Shown here one piece after another: positions 43,701-56,193 of a stretch of DNA of 64,000 nucleotides. Origin of the DNA: Golubevia sp. BC0850. Lineage: Eukaryota > Basidiomycota > Exobasidiomycetes > Golubeviales > Golubeviaceae. Below the pieces are notes generated by a model. It made no database searches. It saw only the letters and a program-made list of their open reading frames with translations, and was not told the origin of the DNA. The stretch lies in contig JAAVVG010000004.1 in assembly GCA_012976225.1 (NCBI GenBank), forward strand, positions 558,001 through 622,000. Reading direction: 5' to 3'. The translations under genes and the position numbers were made by a program. Positions within the stretch are counted from its first letter, which is position 1. Each line of letters begins with the position of its first letter.

Positions 43701-45198
43701 ATGAGTTTGGGAACGCCTCAGATCTACAGTCTTACAGATCCTTCTTTTAACGGAGCGATTTCTACCTTGATCCCTCCCATCAGAGCTCAATTAGTGGCTG
43801 AAGCTCTAGCAGTCTTCGTAGGAATGTCAGAATACTTTGTTTTGTTTCCTAGGGAGTATAGGTTGTGAGTCATTGCTTTTGGAGCAGGCGTTTTTGACTC
43901 ATCTTGATTTTAGGCGTTTGTGAGCTGACAAAACACGAACTCTTCTTTTCTCTTTCTTTGATGTCTCCTTTCATTGGACATTCCTTCTTGATCCGTTGTG
44001 AAACTTCACGAATCTCTATTCCAGATGGGAGAGGATCATCAAAACACGAGATTTCAGACCTCATGTTCCACTCTGGGTACCAATCCGTCACGCTCTATTC
44101 ATTTCTAGTGTGAACTTGATGTTCAGAGCGTGGGATACATCAATGCCATCTAATTTCGTAAGTGCAGAATGGAGAGATCAGAAGCTCCATTCATCTGCTC
44201 ACGCGCTCATCTTTTGTCTTCTTCTTTCACATCCCCCCCCCCTTTCATCTTCCAGGTTTGTGGAATGTGAGTTTGGTAGATGCAGCGAAGTCAGACTTGA
44301 CTTGGTCAGAAGCAATTAATCGCAAAGCCCTACATCCACCGACCTGACCTCCTCTTTTCACCTCTTCTCTCAACCTTTCAGGATGGCCTTCCAAACCGGA
44401 ATGTTATGCATAGTCATCATCTCTTTGACATCTTTCGTTCTGGCTTTCCAAACTTCAAATCTCTTCTCCAAAACCATTCAAACCAAATCCAAGGCCTCTT
44501 CTCTCTTACTAAAAGCAGTTCTAGCCGTTCTAGTCTTACTTCATTCAGGAGTAACCTTTACCTGGATTGTTTTCTACTACCTGAAGCAAGGAGGTTGGTC
44601 TTATGACAGAATGACTGGAGTCTGTACGGATCCAAAAGGTTTAAATTTAGCTTTCAACGAGATGATGGAGACTATGAAACCTGAATTCTACGTAGCATTA
44701 ATCGGAACAATCTTATATGCAGTATGCTTTGGAATCGCAACTTATTGTTATGTTTCTCTGCGCAAGCAGTCTTCTTTCTCTTACGTCCAAGTTCTACGCT
44801 CAACACCAAACTTCGGAAGGTTCTATTTCTCTCTAGCTATGATCGTCACTTTGAATGTTGTTGTTCTTATCGTTGGAGCTGCAGCTGCCATATGGTTCAC
44901 TTTAGCTGTCTTATCAATCAATGCTGCTCTGGTTATTAGGATCATGTTGGGTGAAGAGGTTGTCAAAGGAGAGACTACAAGTTTAACTCTTAAGGAAGCT
45001 GATCAGAATGGAAAGTCTCAAATCGTCAATCAACACCACAACAATTCTTCTGAAGGAAGCGAACTTTTGGAAAGGAATGGAGTTAAGACTTCGGGTGTTG
45101 GGAGTGATCTTGAGACTTTAACCCTTAGGAATGGAAGTAGGAGTTTAAAGGATGGTCCAATGACTCCTAATGTCGAGACTACTTTACCGATCCTTTAA
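43701..45198 (+). CDS. Multi-pass membrane protein, 374 aa, unknown
   Basis: Four exons (43701-43864, 44025-44157, 44256-44266, 44382-45198) give 374 residues. The third is an 11-nt micro-exon (GTT TGT GGA AT) required to connect phases. The protein begins MSLGTPQIYSLTDPSFNGAI and has about seven hydrophobic segments, including GMLCIVIISLTSFVLAF, AVLAVLVLLHSGVTFTWIVF, FYVALIGTILYAVCFGIATY and MIVTLNVVVLIVGAAAAIWF. The C-terminal 80 residues are hydrophilic and Ser/Thr-rich. The topology resembles fungal seven-helix integral membrane proteins of uncharacterised type, possibly receptor-like. No family motif is certain. Confidence 0.75.
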
Positions 45199-45655
45199 AC
45201 CCTTTCGTTGGATTTTATGAGGGATCTTCCTCTTTGGAAGCAACATCAAGAGTGAGGGAATCTTTTCTTTCGCAACGAAAAAGTCAGAATCATAAGAAGT
45301 GATACGATTAATCAAAAGTCATGGGCCAATATAACAATTATCTCTCAATCTCGTGTACCTTATTTCAGTCTAGCTGATAGATTTTTCTTGTTTTCAATTC
45401 ATGTCAATACCCCACACCCATCCCCTCTGGTTCTCCCCCCCCCCCCCGGGGGCCCCTTCTCTTCCCCCCAAACACACTCCCCTGTGTCTGTTCTCCACTT
45501 TATAGGATACCTATGTCTATTCGGATTTTGTAATTTTCCATCAGTCTTCATCTCGAATCTCTATCAGTAGATGACTTGCTGTGAGCAGATTGCGCATGAA
45601 CCTTGCCTCTTCCTCTCAGGAAGGTCCTACGAAGTTGCTTCTTCGACTAGCAGCG
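45199..45655. other. Intergenic with poly-C tract
   Basis: The stretch at about 45437-45456 is a run of 14 C followed by G and C runs. There is no gene. An alternative upstream start for the synthetase lies at 45596. Confidence 0.5.
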
Positions 45656-47820
45656 ATGACGACAACGGCTCTCCCATCCTCAAAGGTTCCAACCCCTGAA
45701 GAATTACTCTCACTTCTTGACAATTCGCCAAATTCAGAGATTCCAGATACTCGATTAATAGTCTCTCATTCTCTAGAATCAACTTCAACTTCAATTTCAG
45801 ATGATGATGATGATTCCCATTTCAAATCTCGAGCTTCTTATCAAATGTCTCTCCAATCAACCTTATCTTCTCTTCAATCAAAAGAAATGATTCAATTCCA
45901 ACCTTTAGAAGAATTGTCTTATTCTCTAACAAAAGAAGCAAAGGGAATCTTGAAATCTGGTTCTTCAGAGATTAGATTCTTCCAAGCTCTACCAACCGAT
46001 GGCACTGGAATGTCCGTTGCAAGTTTGAAGGAAAGTTTGGGAAATGATGTCGTTAAGGTTGGTCAGGGGAAAGCTTTCAAGAATGGTTGGATCACTAAGT
46101 TAGCAGATGGTAACTTTGCTAGGAAAGAAGGTGTGCTGGAAGTTAAGGACGTTACTAAGGAAAGTCTTGAATCAGTTCAGGCTAAAGGACATTTGGAAGG
46201 TAAAGATGGTCAGGCTACTATCAAGGATTTGAAGAGCAGGAAGTTGATTAGTGCTAGGTGAGTGCAGTCTGGTCAAGAGGAGAAATGTGGGAGGAAAGTT
46301 GTGACTCGAAAGCAGCAAGAGAGTTCTTCGTTAGGGAGATACCATTGGAAGTTTTTCTGAAAGCCAGTTCAGGGATATGATCTGCTAGAACGAACCTTCA
46401 CAAAGGGCAAGATCTTGGTCTACAGACGACTTGCATCTTTACCTTCCTCTCCAGGTTCCGTCCTCATCTGTTTTCACCCCTCTCCGACTTCCAAACCACC
46501 CAATTCAGGAAACTCAAATACTTTTCTGTGAAGAAAGGTCCCTCCTTCTCACTCAAGATTGCCACTTTGGAAACGGATCTCACTTTCGAAATGTTACAAT
46601 CCGGTTCATGGAAAACTCAAGAATTCAAAAAATACAATTTCGAAGCTGATGGAGCTGTTCCTATGGCTGGAGCTTTACATCCTCTTTTGAAAGTCAGGGA
46701 AGAATTCAGGAACATTTTCTTCGAGATGGGGTGAGTCAGATGAACTGGAGGGGGTGGGTCGTATGTATTCGATCTCATTCTGATGCTCAAAGCTGTTGTT
46801 TCGCTGTTACCGCTTTCTCCACTCTTTTCATGGTATTTTTCAAATGCACTCAGCTTCTCCGAAATGCCAACCAATCGTTTCGTGGAATCTTCTTTCTGGT
46901 GTTTCGACACTTTGTTCGTTCCTCAACAACATCCAGCTAGAGATGTTCAGGATACTTTCTTCGTCAAAGGTGAGTCTTGGGCTTTCTCCACTTCTTGGTT
47001 CGCAGGAATTTTGCTCAAGGCAGATCGAGTTCTCACCTTCAAACACCTCCTTCACTTTCTTCCTCCAGACCCCAAGGTTTCCAAATCGATTCCAGAAGAC
47101 TACCTCAAAAGAGTTACCGAAGTTCATGAAAATGGAGGATATGGATCAATTGGATATCGTCACGCCTTCTCAAAAGAAGTCACATCAAAATTGGTGCTCC
47201 GAACTCACACCACAGCAGTCTCCTCCGCCATGCTATATTCGATAGCAAACCAACCTGGAGGATTCAAGCCTTCCAAATTATTCTCCATTGATCGAGTTTT
47301 CAGAAATGAAACAGTTGATGCGACTCATTTAGCAGAATTCCATCAAGTGGAAGGAGTTGTTGCAGACTATAACATCACCCTTGGAGATTTAATTGGATTC
47401 TTACAGTTGTTCTTCGAGAAGATGGGAGTTACTGATTTGAGATTCAAGCCTGCTTATAATCCTTACACTGAACCTAGTTTGGAAATCTTCTCTTATCATA
47501 AAGGTTTAGGAAAATGGGTCGAAATTGGTAATTCGGGAATGTTCAGACCTGAGATGTTGAGACCCATGGGACTACCTGAAGGCGTCAACGTTTTAGGTTG
47601 GGGATTGAGTTTGGAAAGGCCTACGATGATTAGATATGGTATTAACAATATTAGGGATTTGGTGGGGCACAAGGTCTCGCTCGACAGTGAGTCTATCTTT
47701 TCGACAACGATTCTTTTCATCGCTTTACTGACGCTTCTTTCGTGCTTTCGTCTCTCTTTGATTTGCTTTCTTCTCCCTTCATCAGGCGTGGAGAAAGCTG
47801 CTGCAGTTCGTTTCCCATAA
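45656..47820 (+). CDS. FRS2: Phenylalanyl-tRNA synthetase alpha subunit, cytosolic, 530 aa
   Basis: Five exons (45656-46257, 46509-46730, 46854-46969, 47069-47686, 47786-47820) give 530 residues. After an N-terminal DNA-binding-like region ([20 protein letters not shown]), the class II core reads [90 protein letters not shown] and [15 protein letters not shown] with motif 3 [16 protein letters not shown]. It charges tRNA-Phe with phenylalanine as an alpha2-beta2 enzyme. I chose [20 protein letters not shown] as the start because it matches the eukaryotic family. An in-frame ATG at 45596 would add 20 residues. For exon 2 the acceptor at 46508 was preferred over one at 46454 because it restores [12 protein letters not shown]. 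Confidence 0.95.
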
Positions 47821-48071
47821 ATGAGACATCGGGGCTTTCATTCCCGAGCCCTCACGTCAAGTTCCAGTAGAGATACTTATAGAAATGGATTCTTCTTTTC
47901 TTGCCAGAATGAAGGTCGAGCGCTCGAATTTTGCGATGGCGAGAAGTTGTTCAGCAGACAATGTGAAGAAAAACATAATTCATGACGAGTATTGACCTAC
48001 AGAGAAGAGAGGAGAAACAAACAAACAAACAAGATCCCAAAACTCCAAAAGAACAAAGAATCCACCTCTGA

Positions 48072-50505
48072 TCATCTCGGGGTGATTTCGACCCATCCCT
48101 TGCTGACTTTTGCGCCTCCGGAAACCGAATACTTCAAGTGGCAAGTACCGCCCCAAGCCACCTTCTCATCGTTTTGTGTGGCTCTTCTATTACCGTTGTC
48201 GAAATCTCCGTCCATCTCTTTGGTATTGAGAGGATAACCAAACGGAATATTTCCTTCTGGATGTTCGCACCATCTAGTAGCTGAAGATACCGCATTATAA
48301 GCCATCCCTGAAGGGCTCCAAATCTTGATGAACACGTCTTCTACAGCAGTAGCTCCATCTTCTGACAGACTTAATTTACCGGTCGATGGATTGATAAAGG
48401 CTAAATCGGAAATCGTTTGAGGGTTCGCGGGATCTCTGCCCTCCTTTAAACGATATACTCTGAATTTGAGAACACCTTCCATGTCTGATTCATCGTAATT
48501 TTCAGCAGCCCAGGTGACAGGTAGTCCATGATCTGGTAAGACGATCAGACCTCTGATAGAGTCAAAAGCATCAGAACAGAAAGAGTGAGTAGGAGAATTC
48601 GTTATTGTAAACTGCCTGGCTCACTTGAATACTCACGGAGTATAAACTTGGCCACGTCTGCGCGAGTATGCAACGTTCAGCCCGGCGTCTTGAAACACGA
48701 GTACATGTTTCAGACCTCCATTAGAGAGATTCCTGATGTGGAAGTTGCTTCTTCTGTTGTAGATCCCCAAGGGCTCTACTGAGGGGGAATCAGTCCTATA
48801 GAACATGAGAATTTGAATTGCTTTTGAATCTTGAAGTCGCACCTTCCAAGTTCTGATCATGTTCGTTGCTTCCTTGTTCCAAACGACCAAAGTGACAAGA
48901 GGTGATTCTCCGTCGGCAGAATCTCGAGGGATGATTTTGAAAGAAGCCGCGCTAGAGATGTGTGAGAGAGAGAAAGTGAGAGGTGCATCAGTGAGAACGA
49001 TTGTCGACTCTGTCTCAAGATGTAGCCATATCGATCTAGTTTCACTCACCTTTGACCAAAGAGACCAAGTTTTTCACTAGTAACTCCATGATTGTAACCT
49101 TCACTACTCCAGAACCCCTTCTCTTCCTGTTTCTCGTCTAAACAAACATTCCACTGCGAGGGGTGATCAAGAGTGTACTTGTGACGAGATCCACGAAGGT
49201 TCCATCTTCCGTCTTTGTTGAAGACGATACCAAAGGATGTAGAAAAGTCTTGTGAGTCTGGTACTCCTTTGAAAGCAAATCCATCGTCACTGTTTGAACT
49301 TCTTTGGCTAGTCAACACAACAGGTTCACTGCCCCACATTGCGTAACCAGTCTTGAACAGCAATCCTGTCTCCTCGTGCTTGATGTTGTAAAGTTTAGGA
49401 TACTTGCTAGAGTCACTGAGAGATAGCTCTTTGATTAACTTTGAAGAAGGATAATCTAGAATACCACCAAATAAAGCTTTCCTATAAGAACTAACCCGCT
49501 TCTCATACACTTCGACGATTTCTTTAACCATCCCTTCGACTATCTTGAGAGAGACCTTCTTTGGATAAAAGACTAACCTAGCTTTTTGGAACACAATTCT
49601 CAAAGCTGCTCCCTTCATTTGAACCTCTGAGACATAATCAAACCACTCTTGAATGTCTCTCTCGTATCTCATGATAGTATAATTTGAACAGTTAGTCTCA
49701 CTCAGGGCTCTATCTTGAAGTAACGATTGAACGAATCCCAAAGAGCTTCTGTTCATCTGATCTCCGTTGCTGTCTGGGAGTTGAGGCTTCTTCTCCATTA
49801 GCTTAGTATGAACGACTGTGAGCCAAGAAGAGACTGCGTGGGCAGAATCTATCGACTCAACAGCACTTTTGAATCCAATGCCATCTCCTGTCTATGGGAA
49901 AAGAAAGAAGGGAGAGTCCGGGTCAACATTCGAAGTGCCGAAATCAGCGAGAGGCTTTCTGTGTCAGTCACTCACTCTCTCGGCCTCTTTGATCCTAGCC
50001 CAGATGTCATTCAATTGACCAGAAACCTGGAAAGATGGTGAAAGTCAAAAACTTAGTTCTGTTTAAAGTATTGTCGGAAACTTGAGCTCATACTTACTTC
50101 TTGCAACTTTTCCAGGCCCGAACTCGACATGATCAAGGCCATGCTTTCTTTCCCTTGTTTATCTAGACCGTCGATCTTACTCTCCACTCTAGTCAAACTC
50201 TTTTGCATTAAAAGTTGATCATCTGAAACTTTGATCAACTCTCCAAGTAGAGCTTTAACGAGTGGAGCCAAAAAATCTCCAACTCCCGGAATCAACTCGA
50301 TACCTTTCTCTACTAAAGTTGAGAAGACCTCTTTTAACCCTTCATGATCCATCTCGTCTATTGGAGGAGTATACTCTTCTTTCAGTTTAGAGTCATCTGG
50401 CTTCTCAGTTGAAGTCTTGAGCTCCTTTCCGAAGAGGACTGAACCTTGTTGAAGTATTTGCCCTTCCTTGGGGAGAATTGGAAGAGAGGAAATGAGTTTT
50501 GACAT
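48072..50505 (-). CDS. Unrecognised 698-aa protein with helical N-terminal domain
   Basis: Five exons (50505-50098, 50026-49976, 49891-49050, 48951-48637, 48552-48072) sum to exactly 699 codons. No signal peptide is present (MSKLISSLPILPKEGQILQQ). Residues about 65-135 hold a glycine-flanked hydrophobic helix pair (PGVGDFLAPLVKALLGEL) followed by amphipathic helices (LTRVESKIDGLDKQGKES). Such an arrangement is seen in membrane-inserting domains, but also in plain helical bundles. Residues about 190-300 are helical (ALRIVFQKARLVFYPKKVSL). The C-terminal half is beta-rich with many aromatic residues (IWSPSGMAYNAVSSATRW, EKVAWGGTCHLKYSVSGG). I do not recognise the family. The gene looks complete. 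Confidence 0.8.
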
Positions 50506-51035
50506 GTTTTTTGAAGAGATGTTGTTGGGAAAAGATTAGAGAGCGCTAGTATCGTCTCTTCTTATAGCGAAGTCCCGTCAGCCGTTCTTCACAGTCCCGT
50601 CCTGCTTCCAGACTTTTGAAACAAAGTTCAGACCCAGCTTGTTAGAGAAGTTCACTTCCTCGGAATTTGGATCTGAATTTTTGAACTCTTGATTGGTCTC
50701 GAGAAAAGCCAGGAGAAAAGTGAGGAAAAGAAGGGAGGGAGAGGACGTCGGTGTGGGTGGCAAAGAGTTGCCTTCGACGAGGCTAAGATTTGGAGCCGCT
50801 CTCTCTTCGAGCTTGGATTAAACTGATTGTAATTTTGTTTCTTCTGATAATGAATTCATCTTGAGTCATTAAAAAGAAACTTGCTGTGGCCAAGTTCAGT
50901 AACAGGTGAGAGAGGTCTTCTCTATCGGGTCCGGTCTATGCCTTCTCCTTCTCATCTCCTTCAGTCCTTCTCTACTCTACTCAACTCAACTTGTTCACAT
51001 TCTCAATCTCAACCAACTTTCTGAATTGAATCAAA
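50506..51035. other. Divergent promoter region
   Basis: This lies between the 698-aa gene and the hydratase gene. A minus-strand frame (50763-50578) lacks an ATG. The leader of the hydratase gene is rich in ctc/tct. Confidence 0.5.
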
Positions 51036-52495
51036 ATGTCGAACAATCTGACACTACCAAAAGTAGGATCACATCTTCAACTCTCTTTGATTCATCCTAA
51101 AGTTCTACTTCTAACTCTCAATCGACCAGCTCAACTCAACAGTATCACTCCTGCCTTAGCTCTAGACATAGACCTAGCTTTAAACTTCCTGGAAGAGACT
51201 CCTTCTCTATGGTGTGGTATGATCTCAGGTGGAAGCAGTAACGCATTTTGCGCGGGGGCAGATTTAAAAGGTTGGTTAGATACTCAAAACCAAGCCAAGG
51301 AAGAAGAATATGGCTTAACTACAGGGGTCAAACTACTTCCAAAGAAAGAAGTGGAAGCTGTAGAACAAGGTTTCAGAAGAGGTGGATTCGCAAGTATCAG
51401 TTCTAGGAGATTTGGGAAGAAGCCTTTGATCGCTTGTGTAGATGGTGTCACTTTCGGCGGTGGGATGGAGATGATCGTGAGTACTAAGATTGTGTTGAAA
51501 TGTACCTCGATGCTCAGGTGAAAGGAAAAGAGCTATTGGAAGGAGCAATAAAGGAAAGAGAGAGCGGAAGTGCTCTTCCCGTCTTATCCCCAGAAAATGA
51601 GATGAGTTGGAATGCTTAGCCACATAGATGTCTTGGTTGATGGATGAGACACTTATCAAATGTTCTCAATGATTAGACAGAGATCAACAGGAGATCCTTC
51701 TTCCTAACGTAGAGAGCGTCTCACCTCTTGCTCAACCCAACTCTCTTCCAACATTCCCTCTGACAGCTCAACTGCGATCTAGTAGTAGCTACCTCTCGTT
51801 CCAAATTTGCTCTCCCAGAAGTATCCAGAGGAGTGGTAGCAGCTCAAGGTGGTATCGCAAGATTAACTCAAATCTGTGGTCATGTAAGTCCTCATCCCTC
51901 ACCCACTTCTCATTCCATCCTCGATTCTCACTCTCTTTCTAATTGAACCTTGCCTCTACAGCAAAGAGCTTCAGAAATGCTTCTTCTAGGAACTCCAATA
52001 ACCGCCCAAGAAGCCTATCAACGTTTCGGATTCTTAAATTCAGTTTTAGAGATCTCTCAAACGACTTCTCCAGAAGAAGGAAGTCGTTCAATTGAACAAC
52101 ATGCTCTACAGAATTATGCGCTCAGGATTTTGAAGAACAGTCCAGACTCAGTGGGAGTTACAAAGGAGAATCTGTTGAGAGCCAAAGATGGAGGGGAGAG
52201 GAATGGCTGGGGAATTGACGAATCTGCCGTGTTAACATACCGCAGTGAAGCCAGTAGAGCTCTTTATGCTGGTAGTAATATCAAGGAGGGCTTGAAGGCT
52301 TTTACTGAGGTGAGTAAGGAAGGAGATGTGGAGAGGAAAAGTGGGAAGAATGGGAGCTTTGACTATCTGACTTCGAGGGCTGATTTTTTGACTCTCCCTC
52401 TTTCTCTCTCCCATCTTGACATCTCGATTTGAACTGATTTTTAGAAACGTGAGACTCAATGGACGGATACTCCTTTAATGAAAGGAAAACTTTGA
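51036..52495 (+). CDS. Enoyl-CoA hydratase/isomerase-family enzyme, 318 aa
   Basis: Four exons (51036-51476, 51767-51883, 51962-52309, 52445-52495) give 318 residues. The crotonase fold is clear: LLTLNRPAQLNSITPALALD, the oxyanion-hole segment SSNAFCAGADLKG, the second segment PLIACVDGVTFGGGMEMI, NCDLVVATSRSKFALPEVSR, and the closing helix EGLKAFTE with KRETQWTDTPLMKGKL. The C-terminal GKL resembles a peroxisomal PTS1 signal, which suits a role in fatty-acid or carnitine-type acyl-CoA metabolism. A second catalytic glutamate position is plausible at LPEVSRG. The exact acyl-CoA substrate cannot be read from the sequence. Confidence 0.92.
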
Positions 52496-53422
52496 GTGGA
52501 AGCACCCCTTTGACTTTGTTTGATTCTCCTTTCCCTCGAAGTGCTTCATCTACTCGTACATAGTTTTCTTGTTCCAGCTCAGGCTTCATTGAAAAAAAAT
52601 CATCAAATGTCATCGTCCTGTAAATCTCTGTCCTTTTCAATCATTGCCCTAACTGAACTACGCTGCAATCCAACAGCCTTTTGCTTGCTACATGACTTCA
52701 ACTGAAACCTGGGATTTCCAAAGTTTGAGAACCGATTCTTTATTCTTTGTTACTCTACCCTATATGACCGCGTCGGAAAGAAATGTGTTCTTCTGAGACT
52801 GAGTGGCGTTCTGTCCAGTATAGCTCGCAGTTGGGGAGACAAAGAGTCACAAGCCCGGAGATTCAGATGTACATACACAACCAGTTAGAATAAATCTGAA
52901 GAACTAATGGAAAGTCATGCGGCATTGCTGAGGTTGGAGAGGCTAGAGAGGAGAAGAAGAGTTTCCACACCGCCCTCCAGTCTCCAGTCTCCAGTCTCCA
53001 CGAGCATTCCCGTCCCACCTTTAACATTGCAAGCGGCGCATTCACGAACCCAAAAAGAAGATGAACCAAATTCCAAACGAAAAGAAGATTCTTGTCTATT
53101 CTTGGGGTTCTTCCGAGGCCAGATAAGCAGATTTAGAACCGAATCGGCGGCATCGACTCGTCAGGACGTATAAATTAAATCGCGATGAGACCCGTCGTTT
53201 TCGTAATCGCCACTTCGCCACATGTTTTCTTTTTTACATTCCCTTTCTTTTCGGTAGATTGAAACTCGTCTGATAAAGATAGGTTGCAACATGGCGGTGT
53301 TTCTATTGACTCTCCTTCCTATGTACTTAAGGCCCTTCTTCTGGCTCGAAATTCCCCGATTCCCCCATCCCCTCCGTTTCGATCCTCCTCCTCTCTCCTT
53401 CTCCTCCTTCTAGATCCTCAAG
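52496..53422. other. Intergenic, no supported gene
   Basis: A nearly 0.9-kb spacer precedes the protease gene. An 88-codon plus frame (52907-53173) has no features. Tandem ccagtctc units occur at about 52977-52999. Confidence 0.5.
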
Positions 53423-55713
53423 ATGAGTTCTTCTATACTGTCCTCGACAATCTCGGTGGCGATTTTACTCTCTTCCACCTTAGCTCTTCCCCACGTCCAG
53501 CAATCCTCTCTTATCATCCCAGCTCCTCGGATCCCGTCTGAATGGGTGAAGCAATCCTCAGCATCTCAAGATTCTTCAATGACTTTTCAGATTCATCTCA
53601 AATCCAATAACGAAGCTGGCTTGGAAGCAAAAATGGAAGAAATCGTAGCCTCGGATGGGAAGTGGCTAACTTCCGAGCAACTTAAAGGGTACGTTCAGCC
53701 TTCTGCAGAAAGTCTTGACACTGTAATGGACTACCTCGAAAAGCATGGAATCGCAGAAGAAAGTGTCTCTAGGAACTCTTTAGGTCATACTTTAACTGTC
53801 AATTCCAAGGTCCAAAACGTCGAGAAGATGTTTGGGACGAAGTTGTGGAATTACGGGTTTCAAGATGGAAGTGAAGATTCTGTCAAAGCACATGACTACA
53901 CTCTTTCAAGAGAGATTGCTGGTCATATCGTTAACGTCAACTTGAACTCTTTCGGAAACCCTAAAAGGTCAACTACTCAGCCGATTGAAGGTGATGAAAC
54001 CCTCGACCAAGCTACTGTCGAGAGGTTAGCCACCAAATCTAGTTCTAGCAAAGCTGCAATCGAAGCTTGTGATCCAAATGGAGTGACTCCTGACTGTTTG
54101 AGAGTGAGTAGAAGTGAGTGCACCCTAAACTGCCTCGACGAACGCTGAACCCGCATCGCCTTTTTTGCCCTCACAGAAACTTTATGGGACCTACTCTTAT
54201 GCTGGATCGAGCTCTGATCCATCTATCGCTATCATGGGCTACGGGGGAGAGTACGTCTCTCAGAAAGACTTGACCTACTTTTCCCAGCATCTCCGTCAAG
54301 ACGCCGCTAATTACAAAATCCCTGTCGTCAAAGTCCATGGAGGAATTAACAACGCTTCAGATCCTGGAAGTGAAGCTATGTTGGACGTGGAAAGTGTAAT
54401 CGGATTGGCTTACCCTATTCCATCTACGTTCTACTCTTTTGGAAAGCCGAACGAACAAGGGGTCAGTGACATTGACGTTCTTCTTGAGTTTGACTTCGAT
54501 AGCTTACCTCACGCCTCTGCTCTCCTTCAGGACATCTATTCAAAGACTTTCCAATACTTCCTGGACAAATTCTCGGATCAAGACAGACCTAAGAGTATCT
54601 CCATCTCATATGGAGATGAAGAGGAATTCTACACGCAAGCTCAGTCAGAGTCGATGTGCTCTCTGGTCAAGCAATTGGCTTCTTTGGGTACTACTGTCGT
54701 CGTAGCTTCGGGTGACTACGGAGTTGCAATCAACGGAGATGAGACCTGTCCTCCTTTCAGAGTGGACTTCATATCTGCCTGTCCTTATGCAGTCTCAGTC
54801 GGTGCCACAGCAGTGAGTAAGAAAGGGCGGCATGACGACTGTTCAAGACGCTAACTCAGGATCTTCTCCTTTTCTTCGTCCAGAACTTCAATCCAGAAGA
54901 AGCTACTTCTCGATTTTACTCTTCAGGTGGTTTCAGTAATCATTTCGCAACTCCTTCTTATCAAAAGTCAGCCGTGTCTGGTTACTTGAAGCAACTCGGA
55001 AACATGGACAAAGGAGATTACAATCGTACTGGAAGGGCTTTCCCAGATCTATCTGCTCAAGGGTGAGTGTCAATCCAAGTTGGCTTTCGAGGTTCATTGG
55101 AGGGACGCAGTTTCAGGCACCCTTTTTCCACAGGCTCAAAATTGACATTAGTCGCCTCTTCTCTCCTCTCTCTGACCTTTTCGAATTTGTCAGAGATGCC
55201 TCAGTTGTCAGAGTCCGTGGAAAGTGGGTCACAATCGGAGGTACCAGTGCCTCTTGTCCCGAGGTCGCAGCCTTTGTCGGCCTTCTGAACTCTGCTCGAA
55301 AGCAAGCTGGCAAAGGTCCAGTTGGATGGTTCAACCCTACCATTTATAAGAACGCAGGAGCTTTCAATGATAGTGAGTAGAATAAAAAAGAGGGGCGAAG
55401 GCAAATAGTGACCGATTCGATCTGACCTTTCTCTCCTGACATTCTTCCAAAAGTTTCAAAAGGAGGAGCTTACGGCTGTGACAAGGCGAACAAACTCGGA
55501 TTCCCTAGTGTGCAAGGTTATGATCCTGTAACAGGTCTTGGTACTCCAAACTTCGGACCATGTGAGTTTCAGAGGTGGTTTTGGTTTTGTCGTCATCTGA
55601 AAGAACTGCCCACCCCCCCCCCTTTCTATGCTTTTCTTCCCTTTCTGATGTCCCGGTCTTTCTTCCTTCAACTTTCCATCTTTTCCACAGTACGAGCTGC
55701 CTTTGGAGCCTAA
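53423..55713 (+). CDS. Secreted sedolisin (S53 tripeptidyl-peptidase-like), 578 aa
   Basis: Seven coding exons (53423-54103, 54177-54461, 54531-54812, 54884-55062, 55194-55372, 55454-55561, 55691-55713) give 578 residues. A signal peptide ([20 protein letters not shown]) precedes a Pro_kumamolisin-type activation domain ([20 protein letters not shown]). The catalytic domain has the sedolisin Glu/Asp pair in [10 protein letters not shown], Asp in [10 protein letters not shown], and the nucleophile in [16 protein letters not shown]. The end has the calcium-binding region [13 protein letters not shown] and [13 protein letters not shown]. It should be an acid-active, secreted serine-carboxyl peptidase. 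The intron at 54462-54530 is in frame without stops and could be overlooked. Confidence 0.93.
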
Positions 55714-56193
55714 ATTTTCCCCCATTTTCTCACTTCCTCTCTCTCACGCTTGCCACTCCAAGGAACAAATAATTCTCTACTAAATTCACCTCATCTTTGC
55801 TCGTTCTTTTTGCATCTCTCCTTCGACTTCTAAACTCTGTCTCCACTCAAAGGCATCGAGACCTCTTTCTTTACCAAATTCCAAAATGTGCGCCATGATA
55901 AGCTTCAAATCCCGACTTCTCCTTTATACGCTCTTTAGATACACATCTTTGTTCTGACTGATCTCATACTTTATCTTTAGCCATCCAGATAGCAGCGAGA
56001 GACTAAACGGATGAAAAACCTTCCCCGATAAGAGAAGCCGAAGAAGTGACGGAAGGTCAGATACTCTCGAATCTGACGCTCATACAAAACCCAGACTCGA
56101 TGAATTAATGGAATCTCTGATCCTATATCATACAACCGAACCCTCCTCTCTCCTCTCTCCACCACCCCTTCGCTCCCTTTTCCATCCCCATCC
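55714..56193. other. Convergent 3' region
   Basis: This spacer lies between the sedolisin and bS18m genes. No supported gene. Confidence 0.5.

Noticed and set aside
43348-43704. 118-codon plus-strand ORF
   Set aside because: No start context, no homology, and it ends in the pyrimidine-rich leader of the next gene.
50578-50763. Minus-strand ORF before the 698-aa gene
   Set aside because: No ATG, and the frame is short. It has a hydrophobic run but nothing else that supports a gene.
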